A stretch of 64,000 nucleotides of DNA from an uncultured Verrucomicrobiae bacterium (GTDB lineage: Bacteria; Verrucomicrobiota; Verrucomicrobiia; Limisphaerales; AAA164-E04). Made by a program: the position numbers and the translations under genes. Every line of letters starts with the position of its first letter. Positions within the stretch are counted from its first letter, which is position 1. The stretch spans positions 1,380,876 through 1,444,875 of the forward strand of contig OX638380.1 of assembly GCA_951813855.1 (NCBI GenBank), read 5' to 3'. Shown one piece after another: positions 48,052 through 61,210 of this stretch. Below the pieces are notes generated by a model. That model was not told the origin of the DNA. It saw only the letters and a program-made list of their open reading frames with translations, and did no database searches.

Positions 48052-49386
48052 TCAGATCAATTCGGGAATGGTCTGCCACCCGTCGGTCAGGTAATGGGGA
48101 CGACCGCTCAGATCGTCGATCGTGTCTCGGTTCACGTCCAACCCCACGTTATGGTACAGGGTAGCGAGGATTTCTTGAAAATGAACCGGCCGTTCGTCCG
48201 CCTCGCCGCCCAAGCGGTCGGTCGAACCGATCGCCTGCCCCGTCCTCATCCCTCCGCCGGAAAGCAAAGCGCAGGAAACCCGCGGCCAATGATCCCGCCC
48301 CGCCTTGGCGTTAATCGAAGGCGTGCGGCCGAATTCACCCCAGACGACCACCGATACGTCCCGGTCCAACCCCCGCCGGTACAAGTCGGTCACCAACGCG
48401 TGAACTCCCTGATCGAGCATCGGCATATCTTCCCGGCAGAGCCGGAAATTGCTCCCGTGATAATCCCAAAAACCGAACGCTACCGTCACGCAACGAACGC
48501 CGGCCTCGACCAAGCGGCGAGCCACCAGGAACTGCTCCAGAATCCGGGGCGCGGCGTCGCCGCGAATCGCCGGGTCCCCCTTGCCGTACAACTCCTGAGT
48601 GCGTTCGTCTTCCCGTTGATAATCCAGCGCTTCCACCAGCCGGCCGGAAGCCAGTATGCCCATGGCCTGCTCGTTGAACACATCGAGCCCTTCCATCAGC
48701 CCCCGGTGATCCACGTCGCGTCGAAACCGGTCGAATTGAGCCAACAAGCCTTTCCGGTCCCGTAACCGATCCAAGGTAATCCCGTTCAAGGTCATGTCGG
48801 CTTGACCATCGCCTTCCGGACGAAACGAACGATGCCCGACGCCCAGAAAACCGGGAGAAGCCGCGTTGTAGGGCCGATGCTTCATTTTGGGTTCCAATCC
48901 GACAAACGGAGGCACCCCGGGTTGCGAGGTGCCTTGCAAACGGGAAACCACGGCGCCGAAAGTGGGCCAGCCGCCCGGAGGCGCCGGCTGATTGAGCAGC
49001 CGGCCGGTGAAGCATTGATGATTGCTATGATGGTCGACGGCGCCTACGACCGAACGAATCGGCACCAGCTTGTCCATGATGGAAGCCGTCTTGGGCAACA
49101 ACTCGCAGATCTCGATCCCCGGCACGTTCGTCTTGATGGGCCGGAATTCGCCGCGAATCTCCGAAGGGGCGTCGGTTTTGATCTCGAACATATCCTGATG
49201 GGGCGGCCCACCAGGCAAATAGATCATGATAATCGATTTCTGCGAGCTGCCGGTCCCCTTGGCCTGTTCAGCCCGAAGCAGCTCGGGCAACGCCAGACCC
49301 CCGAATCCCAAGGCGCCGATGCGCAGGAAATTACGCCGGGAAACGCCGTCGCAAAAGGTATTAACCGTTCCGGGAATAGTGATCAC
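48052..49386 (-). CDS. Tat-exported DUF1501 protein, first paralogue
   Basis: 444 residues with a twin-arginine leader (SRRNFLRIGALGFGGLALPE) and the DUF1501 core: [59 protein letters not shown] and [20 protein letters not shown]. The fold belongs to the alkaline-phosphatase/sulfatase-like superfamily, and the function is not established. It is 21 bases upstream of its DUF1553 partner, so cotranscription is very likely. Confidence 0.9.
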   Translation of the reverse strand: MITIPGTVNTFCDGVSRRNFLRIGALGFGGLALPELLRAEQAKGTGSSQKSIIMIYLPGGPPHQDMFEIKTDAPSEIRGEFRPIKTNVPGIEICELLPKTASIMDKLVPIRSVVGAVDHHSNHQCFTGRLLNQPAPPGGWPTFGAVVSRLQGTSQPGVPPFVGLEPKMKHRPYNAASPGFLGVGHRSFRPEGDGQADMTLNGITLDRLRDRKGLLAQFDRFRRDVDHRGLMEGLDVFNEQAMGILASGRLVEALDYQREDERTQELYGKGDPAIRGDAAPRILEQFLVARRLVEAGVRCVTVAFGFWDYHGSNFRLCREDMPMLDQGVHALVTDLYRRGLDRDVSVVVWGEFGRTPSINAKAGRDHWPRVSCALLSGGGMRTGQAIGSTDRLGGEADERPVHFQEILATLYHNVGLDVNRDTIDDLSGRPHYLTDGWQTIPELI

Positions 49387-49635
49387 GAAAATTGCCTTTC
49401 CGATTCAATTGCCTTCAACCAATCGTTCCTCCGCATCGACCGGGCGCGCCCGCGTTCTCGAAACGCTTCCGACCGGCCAAAAAAACCTTCTTCCATCAGG
49501 TACGACAACGCCGCAGGCGATTCGTCACAAAAGAATCCGATAATCTTCCTCTTTCTTCCGCTCGAGCGCCGCCCGCCGCAGGCACCCCTTCCGATCGGAT
49601 CGACCACGCTCCGGAGCCCGAGACCCCGGTTCCCG

Positions 49636-50979
49636 TCAGACCAATTCCGGCAAGGGACGGCATCCCGCCTCGACCAAAAACTGCGGTCTGCCGGACAAAT
49701 CCGGCACGGTAGCCTTGTCGATATCGATGCCCAAATTGTGATACAAAGTGGCGAACACCTCGCCGAACTTCACGGGGCGGTCATACGCTTCGCCACCCAA
49801 GCGGTCGGTGGATCCGATCGCCTGCCCGGTGTTCATCCCGCCGCAAGCCAACAAGGCGCAGGAAACCCGCGGCCAATGGTCGCGGCCGGCGTCCTTGTTG
49901 ATGGTCGGCGTTCGTCCAAATTCTCCCCAGACCACGACGGACACGTCCTGGTCCATGCCGCGCCGATGCAAATCGTTGACCAAAGCCGTCACCCCCTGAT
50001 CAAGCAACGGCATGTCTTCCCGTCCCCGCTTGAAGTTCTGCCCGTGCCAATCCCAACGGCTGAAGGCCAGCGTCACGCAACGGGATCCCGCCTCCACCAA
50101 CCGGCGGGCGATCAGAAAATGCTCGAGGTTCTTGGGGCCGCCGTCGGCTCGGTTGCGAGGGTCGCCCTTGCCGTATTCCTCCCGGATGCGGGGATCTTCC
50201 CGGCTCACGTCCAAGGCTTCGGCCAACCGGGAGGAAGTCAAGATGCCGAAGGCCTGTTGATTGAACACGTCCAAGCCCTCCATGGCTCCGCTGGTGTCAA
50301 CGGCCCGCCTCAAGGCGTCGAAACTCTGCAGCAAACCCTGCCGGTCGTCCAGCCGGTCCAGCGTAATCCCGTTGAGAACCATATCATCCTTGCCGAAGCC
50401 GTTGGGCTGAAAAGGCGCATGCGCCGGACCGAGAAAACCGGGTTTCCCGGGATTGGCCCAACGCATCTCGCCCATTTTCGGAGCCAAGCCGACGAAAGGC
50501 GGCATCTCCCTGGTCACGGGCGGATAGAGTTTGGACAACACGGCTCCCAAGGAAGGCCAACCGCCAGTCGGTGGTTTCGGACGGCGCAGCGACCGTCCGG
50601 TCATGCATTGATAGGCGTCGTGGTCCGGGTCGGCGCCGACGATCGATCGAATCACCGCCAGCTTGTCCATCATCTGGGCCATTTTGGGAAACAACTCGCA
50701 GATCTGAACGCCCGGCACCTTGGTGGAGATGGGCTTGAATTCGCCCCGGACTTCCGCCGGCGCTTCCGTCTTCAGATCAAACATGTCCTGGTGGGGCGGA
50801 CCGCCAGGAAGAAAGATCATGATGACGGCCTTGTGGGAACGGCCCGTTCCCGACTGGTCGTCGGCGCGAAGCAGTTCCGGCAAGGTCAAGCCCCCCAGTC
50901 CGAGCCCGCCGATTTTCAGAAAATTTCTGCGAGAAACGCCATCGCAAAACTGTGCCGAAGATCCGTTTATAGTTAGCAT
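49636..50979 (-). CDS. Tat-exported DUF1501 protein, second paralogue
   Basis: 447 residues, closely related to the neighbour at 48052-49386 throughout: the leader reads [20 protein letters not shown] and the core motifs [19 protein letters not shown] and [20 protein letters not shown] are the same. The genes are separated by 249 bases without a recognisable gene. The pair arose by tandem duplication, and only one DUF1553 partner is present. Confidence 0.9.
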   Translation of the reverse strand: MLTINGSSAQFCDGVSRRNFLKIGGLGLGGLTLPELLRADDQSGTGRSHKAVIMIFLPGGPPHQDMFDLKTEAPAEVRGEFKPISTKVPGVQICELFPKMAQMMDKLAVIRSIVGADPDHDAYQCMTGRSLRRPKPPTGGWPSLGAVLSKLYPPVTREMPPFVGLAPKMGEMRWANPGKPGFLGPAHAPFQPNGFGKDDMVLNGITLDRLDDRQGLLQSFDALRRAVDTSGAMEGLDVFNQQAFGILTSSRLAEALDVSREDPRIREEYGKGDPRNRADGGPKNLEHFLIARRLVEAGSRCVTLAFSRWDWHGQNFKRGREDMPLLDQGVTALVNDLHRRGMDQDVSVVVWGEFGRTPTINKDAGRDHWPRVSCALLACGGMNTGQAIGSTDRLGGEAYDRPVKFGEVFATLYHNLGIDIDKATVPDLSGRPQFLVEAGCRPLPELV

Positions 50980-51090
50980 GGTCGCCTTGCTTCGAAATCG
51001 CGGGACTCGAGCCGCATGGTGCCTCGGCTCAATCGAAGCGATTCATTCCTTCTAGTGTCCTACCGATATTCCGCCTAAAGAAAACTTTTG

Positions 51091-52500
51091 TCAACCGACT
51101 TTCGCAAGAGATTTTCGAGCCATTCCCCACCCCGTGGCCGCCAAGACGATCGCCATGACCGGAGTCAGCAAATTAAAGAAGCACCAAGGCAGATAATGCA
51201 GCGTGGCCACGCCCAGGCTCGCGCTCATAGTGGCGCCGCAACTGTTCCAGGCCACCAAGGGCGACGTCAGGGTTCCGGCGTCCTCCACCGTGCGTGAGAG
51301 ATTTTTCAACTGCAATCCCTTCCGCTCGTATTCTTCGCGATACATGCGGCCGACGGTCACGACGGTCACGTACTGGTCGGCCGTCACGACGTTCATGCCG
51401 AGGCAAGTCCCCACGGTAGCGGCGACCAGCGCGGTGACGGAGCGGGCGTAATGGAGAATCGCGCCGACGATGACCTTGAGAAATCCGCATCGCTCCATGA
51501 CTCCCCCGTAACCGAGGGCGCAAATGATCAGCAACACGGTGGACATCATGGATTCCAGACCGCCCCGCTTCAGCAGCCTGTCGAGATTGGCATTTCCCGA
51601 TTCCATCTGGTATCCGGAATGGGCCACGTTCAAGATCTGATCCAACGAACTCTCCTGAATCCAGAGGGCCGCCCCCGCTCCCAGCAACGCCGCGACAAAG
51701 AGCGCCGGCAAGGCGGCGAGTTTCATAAACACCAGCAGCACGATCAACAAGGGAAACGACAGCAGCCAGGGACTCAACCGGAAATTATCCGACAACGACG
51801 AAAGCAATGTGGGAATATCGGCTCCTCCCTCAGCGGGTTGCGTGCCGACCGATTGCCAGCCGAGCAGGGCGAAAAGAACGAGCGATATCGTGATGGCGGG
51901 AACCGTGGTGTAGAGCATATGCCGGATATGCTCGAAGAGTTCCGAACCGGTCGCGGCCGCCGCCAAATTGGTCGTGTCCGAAAGCGGCGACATCTTGTCT
52001 CCGAAATACGATCCTGAAATCACGGCTCCCGCGGTCACCGAAAGACTGATTTCCAGACCTTGCGCTACTCCGATCAGAGCCACGCCTATGGTCGCCGCCG
52101 TCACCCAAGAGCTTCCCGTCGACAACGACACCACGCAACAGATCAAACAAGCCGCGAGATAAAAGTAACTCGGATGCAATACCTGCAATCCGTAATAAAT
52201 CAGGGTCGGCACGATACCGCCCGCGATCCAGGTGCCGATCATCACGCCGACCACGCACAAAATCAGCATCGATTTCATGCCGATGGCGATTCCGTGCAAC
52301 AGCCCCTCCTCGAGTTCCTGCCAGGAATAACCCGCGCACAACCCGGTCAGAACCGCGACGCCTGTCGCCAAGATCAACGGTATCGGCGCGGTCCAATCTT
52401 CCCAAAACTGCATCGCGCCCACCAACAAGGCGATCAGCGCGATCACGGGGATCAGCGATTGAAACAAATTCGGCGACGGCGATGATGGTTGATCGGTCAT
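51091..52500 (-). CDS. nhaC: Na+/H+ antiporter NhaC family protein
   Basis: Started at the ATG at 52500 it has 469 residues with about eleven hydrophobic segments. The NhaC-typical blocks VVSLSTGSSWVTAATIGVAL and GAVISGSYFGDKMSPLSDTT and the C-terminal SPLVAWNSCGATMSASLG are present. It should exchange sodium for protons across the inner membrane, as would suit a marine or saline lifestyle. The frame is open to 52533, but the later start precedes MTDQPSSPSPNLFQSLIPVI more naturally. It lies 109 bases after the peptidase gene on the same strand. Confidence 0.9.
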   Translation of the reverse strand: MTDQPSSPSPNLFQSLIPVIALIALLVGAMQFWEDWTAPIPLILATGVAVLTGLCAGYSWQELEEGLLHGIAIGMKSMLILCVVGVMIGTWIAGGIVPTLIYYGLQVLHPSYFYLAACLICCVVSLSTGSSWVTAATIGVALIGVAQGLEISLSVTAGAVISGSYFGDKMSPLSDTTNLAAAATGSELFEHIRHMLYTTVPAITISLVLFALLGWQSVGTQPAEGGADIPTLLSSLSDNFRLSPWLLSFPLLIVLLVFMKLAALPALFVAALLGAGAALWIQESSLDQILNVAHSGYQMESGNANLDRLLKRGGLESMMSTVLLIICALGYGGVMERCGFLKVIVGAILHYARSVTALVAATVGTCLGMNVVTADQYVTVVTVGRMYREEYERKGLQLKNLSRTVEDAGTLTSPLVAWNSCGATMSASLGVATLHYLPWCFFNLLTPVMAIVLAATGWGMARKSLAKVG

Positions 52501-52609
52501 GATATTTTCCGCCCGGTTCGCAGGGTCCATCACGCAGCCGCCGGGCGGCTCGCACGGTCAAATCCGTCCTCCGGATCGCCCGCCACGGTTTTCGAACGGC
52601 CGTCGAAGC

Positions 52610-54295
52610 CTATTTCAAACTCTGCAAGCGAATCGCTTCGAACTCGTTTCCGGGATGCCATCGCGGCCAGGTTTCGTCGTGAACGACCCGATACATGACA
52701 TCGGCCAACAAACGCAAATCTTCGACCGCGCCGGCCAGGTTCCAGTCCTCTTTGATTTCGTCAGAAACCTTATGGTAGTCGTTGTTGGTGTACTCCTGCC
52801 GCTTTTGGGCGCCGAATCCTTCCGGCAGTCCGACATATTCCACGCCCGAATCGAGAAACAGCGCCGGGACTCCCTTTTTGGCGAACTGAAAATGATCCGA
52901 GCGGTAATAGAATCCCTTTTCGGGTTCCGGGTCCCCTTTGACCACCCGTTCGTGCACCTCGGCCATTTCCTCCACCAAGGCGTCCATGGTGGAAGCGCCG
53001 TAACCGATCACGACGAGGTCGCGAGTCGGGCCCCACTGATTCAACCCGTCCAAATTGATATTGGCCAAGGTACGGTTCATCGGGAGGGAAGGATTTTCGC
53101 AATAATACTTGGCGCCCAGGAGTCCCTGTTCCTCAGCGGCGGCGGCTAGGAAAACGAGCGATCTCGAAGGCGGGGGACGCAGGCCGGCGAAACTTTTCGC
53201 TAAAGCCAACATACCCGAGACGCCGGTAGCATTGTCCAATGCGCCGTTGTAAATCTGATCGCCGTCCAATTCGGGATTGATGCCCAAATGATCCCAATGA
53301 GCCGTGACGACGACGCATTCACCGGGTTGCTGAGAGCCTTCGATTTTGGCGATCACGTTGCGGGAAGTGATTTCGCGGAATTGACTCTTCATCCGAAAGG
53401 TAACGCTGGCCTGCAAGGGGATAGGAACGAACTCGGGTTGCAACGCCCGCTGTTTGAGTTCGTCGAAGTCGAAACCTAATTCGCGGAACAACGAGCGCGC
53501 CCGCCCGTTGCTGAACCAGGCGGCCACCGGCAACTCGGGTTCGCTCCCGCGGGATTTGAGAGTGAAATTTTCTCCACCCCAACTGTTGACCACAACGAAA
53601 TACGGATATCCGGCCGGTCCGGTTTCGTGAACGATGATGGCGGAGGCGGCCCCTTTCCGAGCCGCTATTTCCAGCTTATAGGTCCAGCGGCCGTAATAAG
53701 TCATTTCCTTTCCCTTGAAGAATTCGGGATCGAGCCGGGAAGGATCCTCCGGATCGGGAATCTGGGGATCGTTCACCAACATCACCAGCGTCCGGCCCGA
53801 CAAATCCGAGTCCTTAAAATCGTCCCAGCCGTATTCGGAAGCTTCGACTCCGTAACCGACGAAAATCAATGGACTATCGACTACGGCCGATTCGGGTTGG
53901 GCTATTCCGGTCCACGCCACGTAATCCTGAGGCCAAGTCAAAGGTCTTTTCTGTCCGTTCAGGGTCAACTCGGCCTGGCTAACGGATTTAATGCCGACCA
54001 GAGGAACTTCTTGAGTCCATCCGCCGTCGGGAGCTCCGGGTTTCAAGCCGTAGTCCCGAAACTCCTGCACCAAGTAATCGACGGTTAATTGTTCTCCGGC
54101 GCCTCCGGGGCCGCGGCCTTCGAACCGATCCGAGGAAAGAACCCGGACATGTTCCAACAGTCCCTCGGCCGAGATGCTGTCGGTCGCCGACCGCAGCTCG
54201 GTGATCGACGATTGCCGAGTCGGAGAATTACCGGAACCACACCCCGCCAATAACATTAGCAATCCGGCATTGATGACGATCGCACGAAAACTCAT
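52610..54295 (-). CDS. Lipoprotein M28-family metallopeptidase with PA domain
   Basis: 561 residues from the ATG at 54295, which gives a lipoprotein signal (LLMLLAGC, lipid-anchored Cys19). A PA-domain-like region lies at about 130-270, inserted before the zinc-peptidase core. Metal ligands of the M28 fold are seen in VVVTAHWDHLGINPELDGDQ, YNGALDNATGVSGMLAL and AAAAEEQGLLGAKYYCENPS, followed by the C-terminal FYYRSDHFQFAKKGVPALFL with the last histidine. It should be an aminopeptidase or carboxypeptidase anchored in an outer or inner membrane facing the periplasm. Confidence 0.9.
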   Translation of the reverse strand: MSFRAIVINAGLLMLLAGCGSGNSPTRQSSITELRSATDSISAEGLLEHVRVLSSDRFEGRGPGGAGEQLTVDYLVQEFRDYGLKPGAPDGGWTQEVPLVGIKSVSQAELTLNGQKRPLTWPQDYVAWTGIAQPESAVVDSPLIFVGYGVEASEYGWDDFKDSDLSGRTLVMLVNDPQIPDPEDPSRLDPEFFKGKEMTYYGRWTYKLEIAARKGAASAIIVHETGPAGYPYFVVVNSWGGENFTLKSRGSEPELPVAAWFSNGRARSLFRELGFDFDELKQRALQPEFVPIPLQASVTFRMKSQFREITSRNVIAKIEGSQQPGECVVVTAHWDHLGINPELDGDQIYNGALDNATGVSGMLALAKSFAGLRPPPSRSLVFLAAAAEEQGLLGAKYYCENPSLPMNRTLANINLDGLNQWGPTRDLVVIGYGASTMDALVEEMAEVHERVVKGDPEPEKGFYYRSDHFQFAKKGVPALFLDSGVEYVGLPEGFGAQKRQEYTNNDYHKVSDEIKEDWNLAGAVEDLRLLADVMYRVVHDETWPRWHPGNEFEAIRLQSLK

Positions 54296-54576
54296 GCCCC
54301 GGACTCTAGCGAAATCATCAGCCAACCGCAGCATTTTTCAACCAAAACGCCCCCGAAGCCCCGGCCTCTCTCTCAAACAGCCATCCGATAGGTGGCAGAC
54401 GATTCCGATCGTCGACCGGCCCCGTAGCTAACGCACTCCTACGGTCGCTCGACCTGTTGAAGTTCGTCCAGTCGACAACGAAACCGCAACCACGTCTGAA
54501 GACGACCGACGAATCGAACCCGATTCCGGGGAAAACTAACGAAAACCGGACCGAATTCGACGAGAAAAAACGGTTG

Positions 54577-55383
54577 TTATTCTTTAGCTGGAATTTCGTT
54601 CACCAGTTCGGCCTGAGCCAAATCCCACAACTCGCGTAATTCGTCGTGGCCACTGGGATCCTCTTCGACAAGGATTTTGTTCAATGCCGCGATCAGATTA
54701 ACCACAATTGCAGACAGGGCGGCAGTAGCTTTTCTCTGTTCTCTCCAATCGACGTTCAAATCTGATTCGACCACGAAACGCAACGAGGCCAAACTGGGGT
54801 TCAACCCCTTCACCAGAGGCATCAGTACCTCATATCGTCCAATTCGAAGGGAAAGATCAATAACGCTGGAGCTCAACGAGCTCATTCGCGTTTCCGACCT
54901 ATTGTCCAGCGAGTCCATTCGTTTGTCCAACGAATCCATTCGCGTTTCCAGTTTGTTTTCCGTCGCGACGATTTGCCCGTTCAACTTGGTATCCAAGGCA
55001 TCGATCTTCCCGGTCAATTTATCTTCCGAAGCCTTGATTTGCACAACCACCTTTTCTTCCAAGGCATCGAACTTTCCGGTCAAATCGGCATCCTGCTCGG
55101 AAATCTTTTCTTCCAAGGCGACGATTTGCCCGGTCAACTTGGTATCCAAGGCATCGATCTTCCCGGTCAACTTGGTATCCTGCAAAACCATCTCCGCTTC
55201 CAGCGAATCCACCCGGGAGTCTAAACGTTCGATGTCTTCCTTCAGGTCCTCCTGCCCTCCCTTCAGGTCTTCCAGTCCAACCGCCAATTGATCCAATTTG
55301 TGCAAATTCGACCACATGAGGATAACGAATCCGCCAAACAGGCTGGCGACCGTGAGCAGCGAAGCTAGATTCCCTACCTTCAA
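54577..55383 (-). CDS. Membrane-anchored coiled-coil repeat protein
   Basis: 268 residues if begun at the TTG at 55383. The frame runs on upstream (PKKPWWQSFE precedes) to a TAA but offers no ATG or GTG, so the true start is unclear. A single N-terminal membrane segment (LASLLTVASLFGGFVILMW) is followed by a long coiled coil built from near-repeats of KLTGKIDALDTKLTGQIVAL type, spanning about residues 40-165, and a C-terminal helical domain (SLASLRFVVESDLNVDWREQ). The repeats are also near-identical in DNA (54976-55010 and 55136-55170). It resembles Bdr-type repeat proteins only in style; no function can be given. It lies 159 bases from ISAs1 copy 2. Confidence 0.65.
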   Translation of the reverse strand: MKVGNLASLLTVASLFGGFVILMWSNLHKLDQLAVGLEDLKGGQEDLKEDIERLDSRVDSLEAEMVLQDTKLTGKIDALDTKLTGQIVALEEKISEQDADLTGKFDALEEKVVVQIKASEDKLTGKIDALDTKLNGQIVATENKLETRMDSLDKRMDSLDNRSETRMSSLSSSVIDLSLRIGRYEVLMPLVKGLNPSLASLRFVVESDLNVDWREQRKATAALSAIVVNLIAALNKILVEEDPSGHDELRELWDLAQAELVNEIPAKE

Positions 55384-55542
55384 CTCGAAACTCTGCCACC
55401 ACGGTTTTTTTGGGGTCTTCCCGTCGACCTCCTGTCTCTCTTTTATTTCTTAATCCTTTCTTTAAGAATTACCGTTATCTGTCTCTACTCCGCTAAGTCT
55501 AGCCTAAAGCCTCGCTCATTGGAAACTCTCTCGCCCATTCCG

Positions 55543-59283
<3,741 letters not shown>

Positions 59284-59312
59284 TGATCGTCGGCAACCCT
59301 ACCCCCTGAGCC

Positions 59313-59723
59313 ATGGCCCAGACGCTGCGATTCGAGATCGTGACGCCGGAAAAGGTGATCTTTTCGGAAAACGTCGAAATCGTGTCCCTCCCCGGCACCG
59401 AGGGAGAGTTGGGGATCTATCCGGGACACGCCCCGCTCATGATTCAGATCGACGCCGGAGAAGTGACGGTCATGCATCGAGGCGAAAACCGTTACCTGGC
59501 CGTCGGGGCCGGATTCGTGGAAATCACCAACCGGAAAGTTTCCGTGCTCACCGACATGGCTCAGGACGCGGACCAGATCGACGAACAGAAAGTCGAAGAA
59601 GCGCGCCAAAACGCCGAACGCCGCTTAGCGGAAAAACTTTCCCCCGAGGAACAGACCGCCGCACAGCTCGCCCTGACCCACTCTCTGGCTCAACTCAAAG
59701 TCAAACGCCGGCGCCGACGATAG
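59313..59723 (+). CDS. atpC: F1F0 ATP synthase subunit epsilon
   Basis: 136 residues. The N-terminal beta-sandwich shows LRFEIVTPEKVIFSENVEIV and LPGTEGELGIYPGHAPLM, followed by the two-helix C terminus ending in a basic tail. It links rotation to the F1 head and inhibits hydrolysis. It begins 29 bases after atpD and is surely cotranscribed. Confidence 0.95.
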   Translation: MAQTLRFEIVTPEKVIFSENVEIVSLPGTEGELGIYPGHAPLMIQIDAGEVTVMHRGENRYLAVGAGFVEITNRKVSVLTDMAQDADQIDEQKVEEARQNAERRLAEKLSPEEQTAAQLALTHSLAQLKVKRRRRR

Positions 59724-60002
59724 GATCGTCCCCGGCATAATTGGCCCCGGCAACTCCCCGACCTTGCTCACGACCCGACTGGCGAAATTGAAATTCGGGC
59801 CGCAGCGTCGCAAGTTGCCGCGCCGGCCGTCTCGGAACAACCTCCCTCTCGTCGGCGTTTACCGGTCAGCCCCGCTCGCCGCGCCGGTCTCTCGTCTGAC
59901 GGAAGAACAATGCCCCGGCCGCTTCGGCCGGCAATGCCGAATCGTACTCTGAAGCAACCGCAACCCGACGCCTTTGAACGAACCGCGGCCGGACCGACGA
60001 AC

Positions 60003-60875
60003 ATGGAAACCTCTGATTCAAATCTGTCGAACAAACAGATAATGGATATCTCGATTGTGGGGAGCGACCACATCGGAACGGTGGCGAAAGCGACCAAATT
60101 CCTCTTCGACTCCGGCGCCAATATCGAGGCTCTGGAAGAACAGGTTCTCAAGGGACGCTTCCGCATGAACATCCAAGCGTCCTGGGAATCGAACGACTGG
60201 GATTATGGGGCCGTCAAGGCGGGATTGGCGCGTCTGGCGGAAGAATTGAAGATGACCATCCGCTACAAGTATCGCCCCGTCGGCGAACCGCAACGATTCG
60301 TCATCTTCGGCTCCCGGGAAAAACACCTGTTGCCGGGCATCATGCAGGCGGTCGAAGAGCACACGATTCAAGCCATCCCTTCATTGGTGATTTCCAACCA
60401 CCAGCACCTGCAACCCCTCGCCGAACAATACCGGCTCCCCTTCCGCTACCTCGACTGGTCCAATCGCCAGAAAGCCGAAAATCAAGCCCTGGAAATCATG
60501 GAAGATTATAACGTGGATTTTCTGGTATTGGCACGCTTCATGAAAATCCTTTCCCCGCAATTGGTCTGGCACTACAAGAACAAGATCATTAATATCCATC
60601 CCTCGCTGCTGCCCAGTTTTCCCGGTCAGAACGCCTACCGCCAGGCTTGGGAACACGGCGTCAAAGTCATCGGCGTAACCGCCCATTTCGTCAACATGCA
60701 CTTGGACGAAGGCCCGATCATCACTCAAAGCAGTTTCGAGGTGAGCCCGAATATGACGCTCAAGGACATTATCGGCAAAGGCCAATTCTTGGAAACCAGC
60801 GTTCTGATCAAGGCGATTCAACTCTACTTGAACTGCCAGCTCGACGTTTACTGGGGCCGGGTGCATTCGATCTGA
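60003..60875 (+). CDS. purU: Formyltetrahydrofolate deformylase
   Basis: 290 residues from the ATG at 60003, the usual length of PurU. An N-terminal ACT domain (ISIVGSDHIGTVAKATKFLF) is followed by a formyltransferase domain with the catalytic Asn-His-Asp set: IINIHPSLLPSFPG and HLDEGPII. It hydrolyses 10-formyl-tetrahydrofolate to formate and tetrahydrofolate, balancing one-carbon pools. The frame stays open upstream to 59910, but that stretch does not resemble PurU. The 279-base gap to atpC suggests its own promoter. Confidence 0.93.
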   Translation: METSDSNLSNKQIMDISIVGSDHIGTVAKATKFLFDSGANIEALEEQVLKGRFRMNIQASWESNDWDYGAVKAGLARLAEELKMTIRYKYRPVGEPQRFVIFGSREKHLLPGIMQAVEEHTIQAIPSLVISNHQHLQPLAEQYRLPFRYLDWSNRQKAENQALEIMEDYNVDFLVLARFMKILSPQLVWHYKNKIINIHPSLLPSFPGQNAYRQAWEHGVKVIGVTAHFVNMHLDEGPIITQSSFEVSPNMTLKDIIGKGQFLETSVLIKAIQLYLNCQLDVYWGRVHSI

Positions 60876-61200
60876 TCCGCACTCGCCCGGGTTCGCAGTT
60901 GCGATTCGGGCCCGGCCGAACCGCCAAGGTTCGAATCGTTACCCGGTCGCCCGGCCGTTCGGAATATTGCCGGCGAGCTCGTGAACTCGAGCGTCCCGGC
61001 CCTTGGGACGACACGTGGCGCCGCCGCGGTTCCGGTTCGACGGTGAAACGGTCAAGGGCCCAGACAACAGCGGGCACCCCCGGACGGACGGCTTCGAAAT
61101 CGATAGCATGCCAAGCTGCCGATTCCTTCCCGGTATCGATGCTCTTAATCCGGTTTCCGGCGGCCCCGGGAACCGGGGACAAATTCGCGCAAACACAACT
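60876..61200. other. Intergenic region between purU and ISAs1 copy 3
   Basis: 325 bases without a recognisable gene, GC-rich. No clear rho-independent terminator with a T run was found after purU. Confidence 0.4.
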
Positions 61201-61210
61201 AAGCCGGCGC
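61201..61210. repeat. 10-bp target duplication, left of ISAs1 copy 3
   Basis: AAGCCGGCGC, repeated exactly at 63387-63396. Confidence 0.93.

Noticed and set aside
48802-50976. A 724-codon open frame on the plus strand across both DUF1501 genes
   Set aside because: It is antisense to two well-conserved Tat proteins, has no domain-like sequence and arises from GC-rich codon bias.
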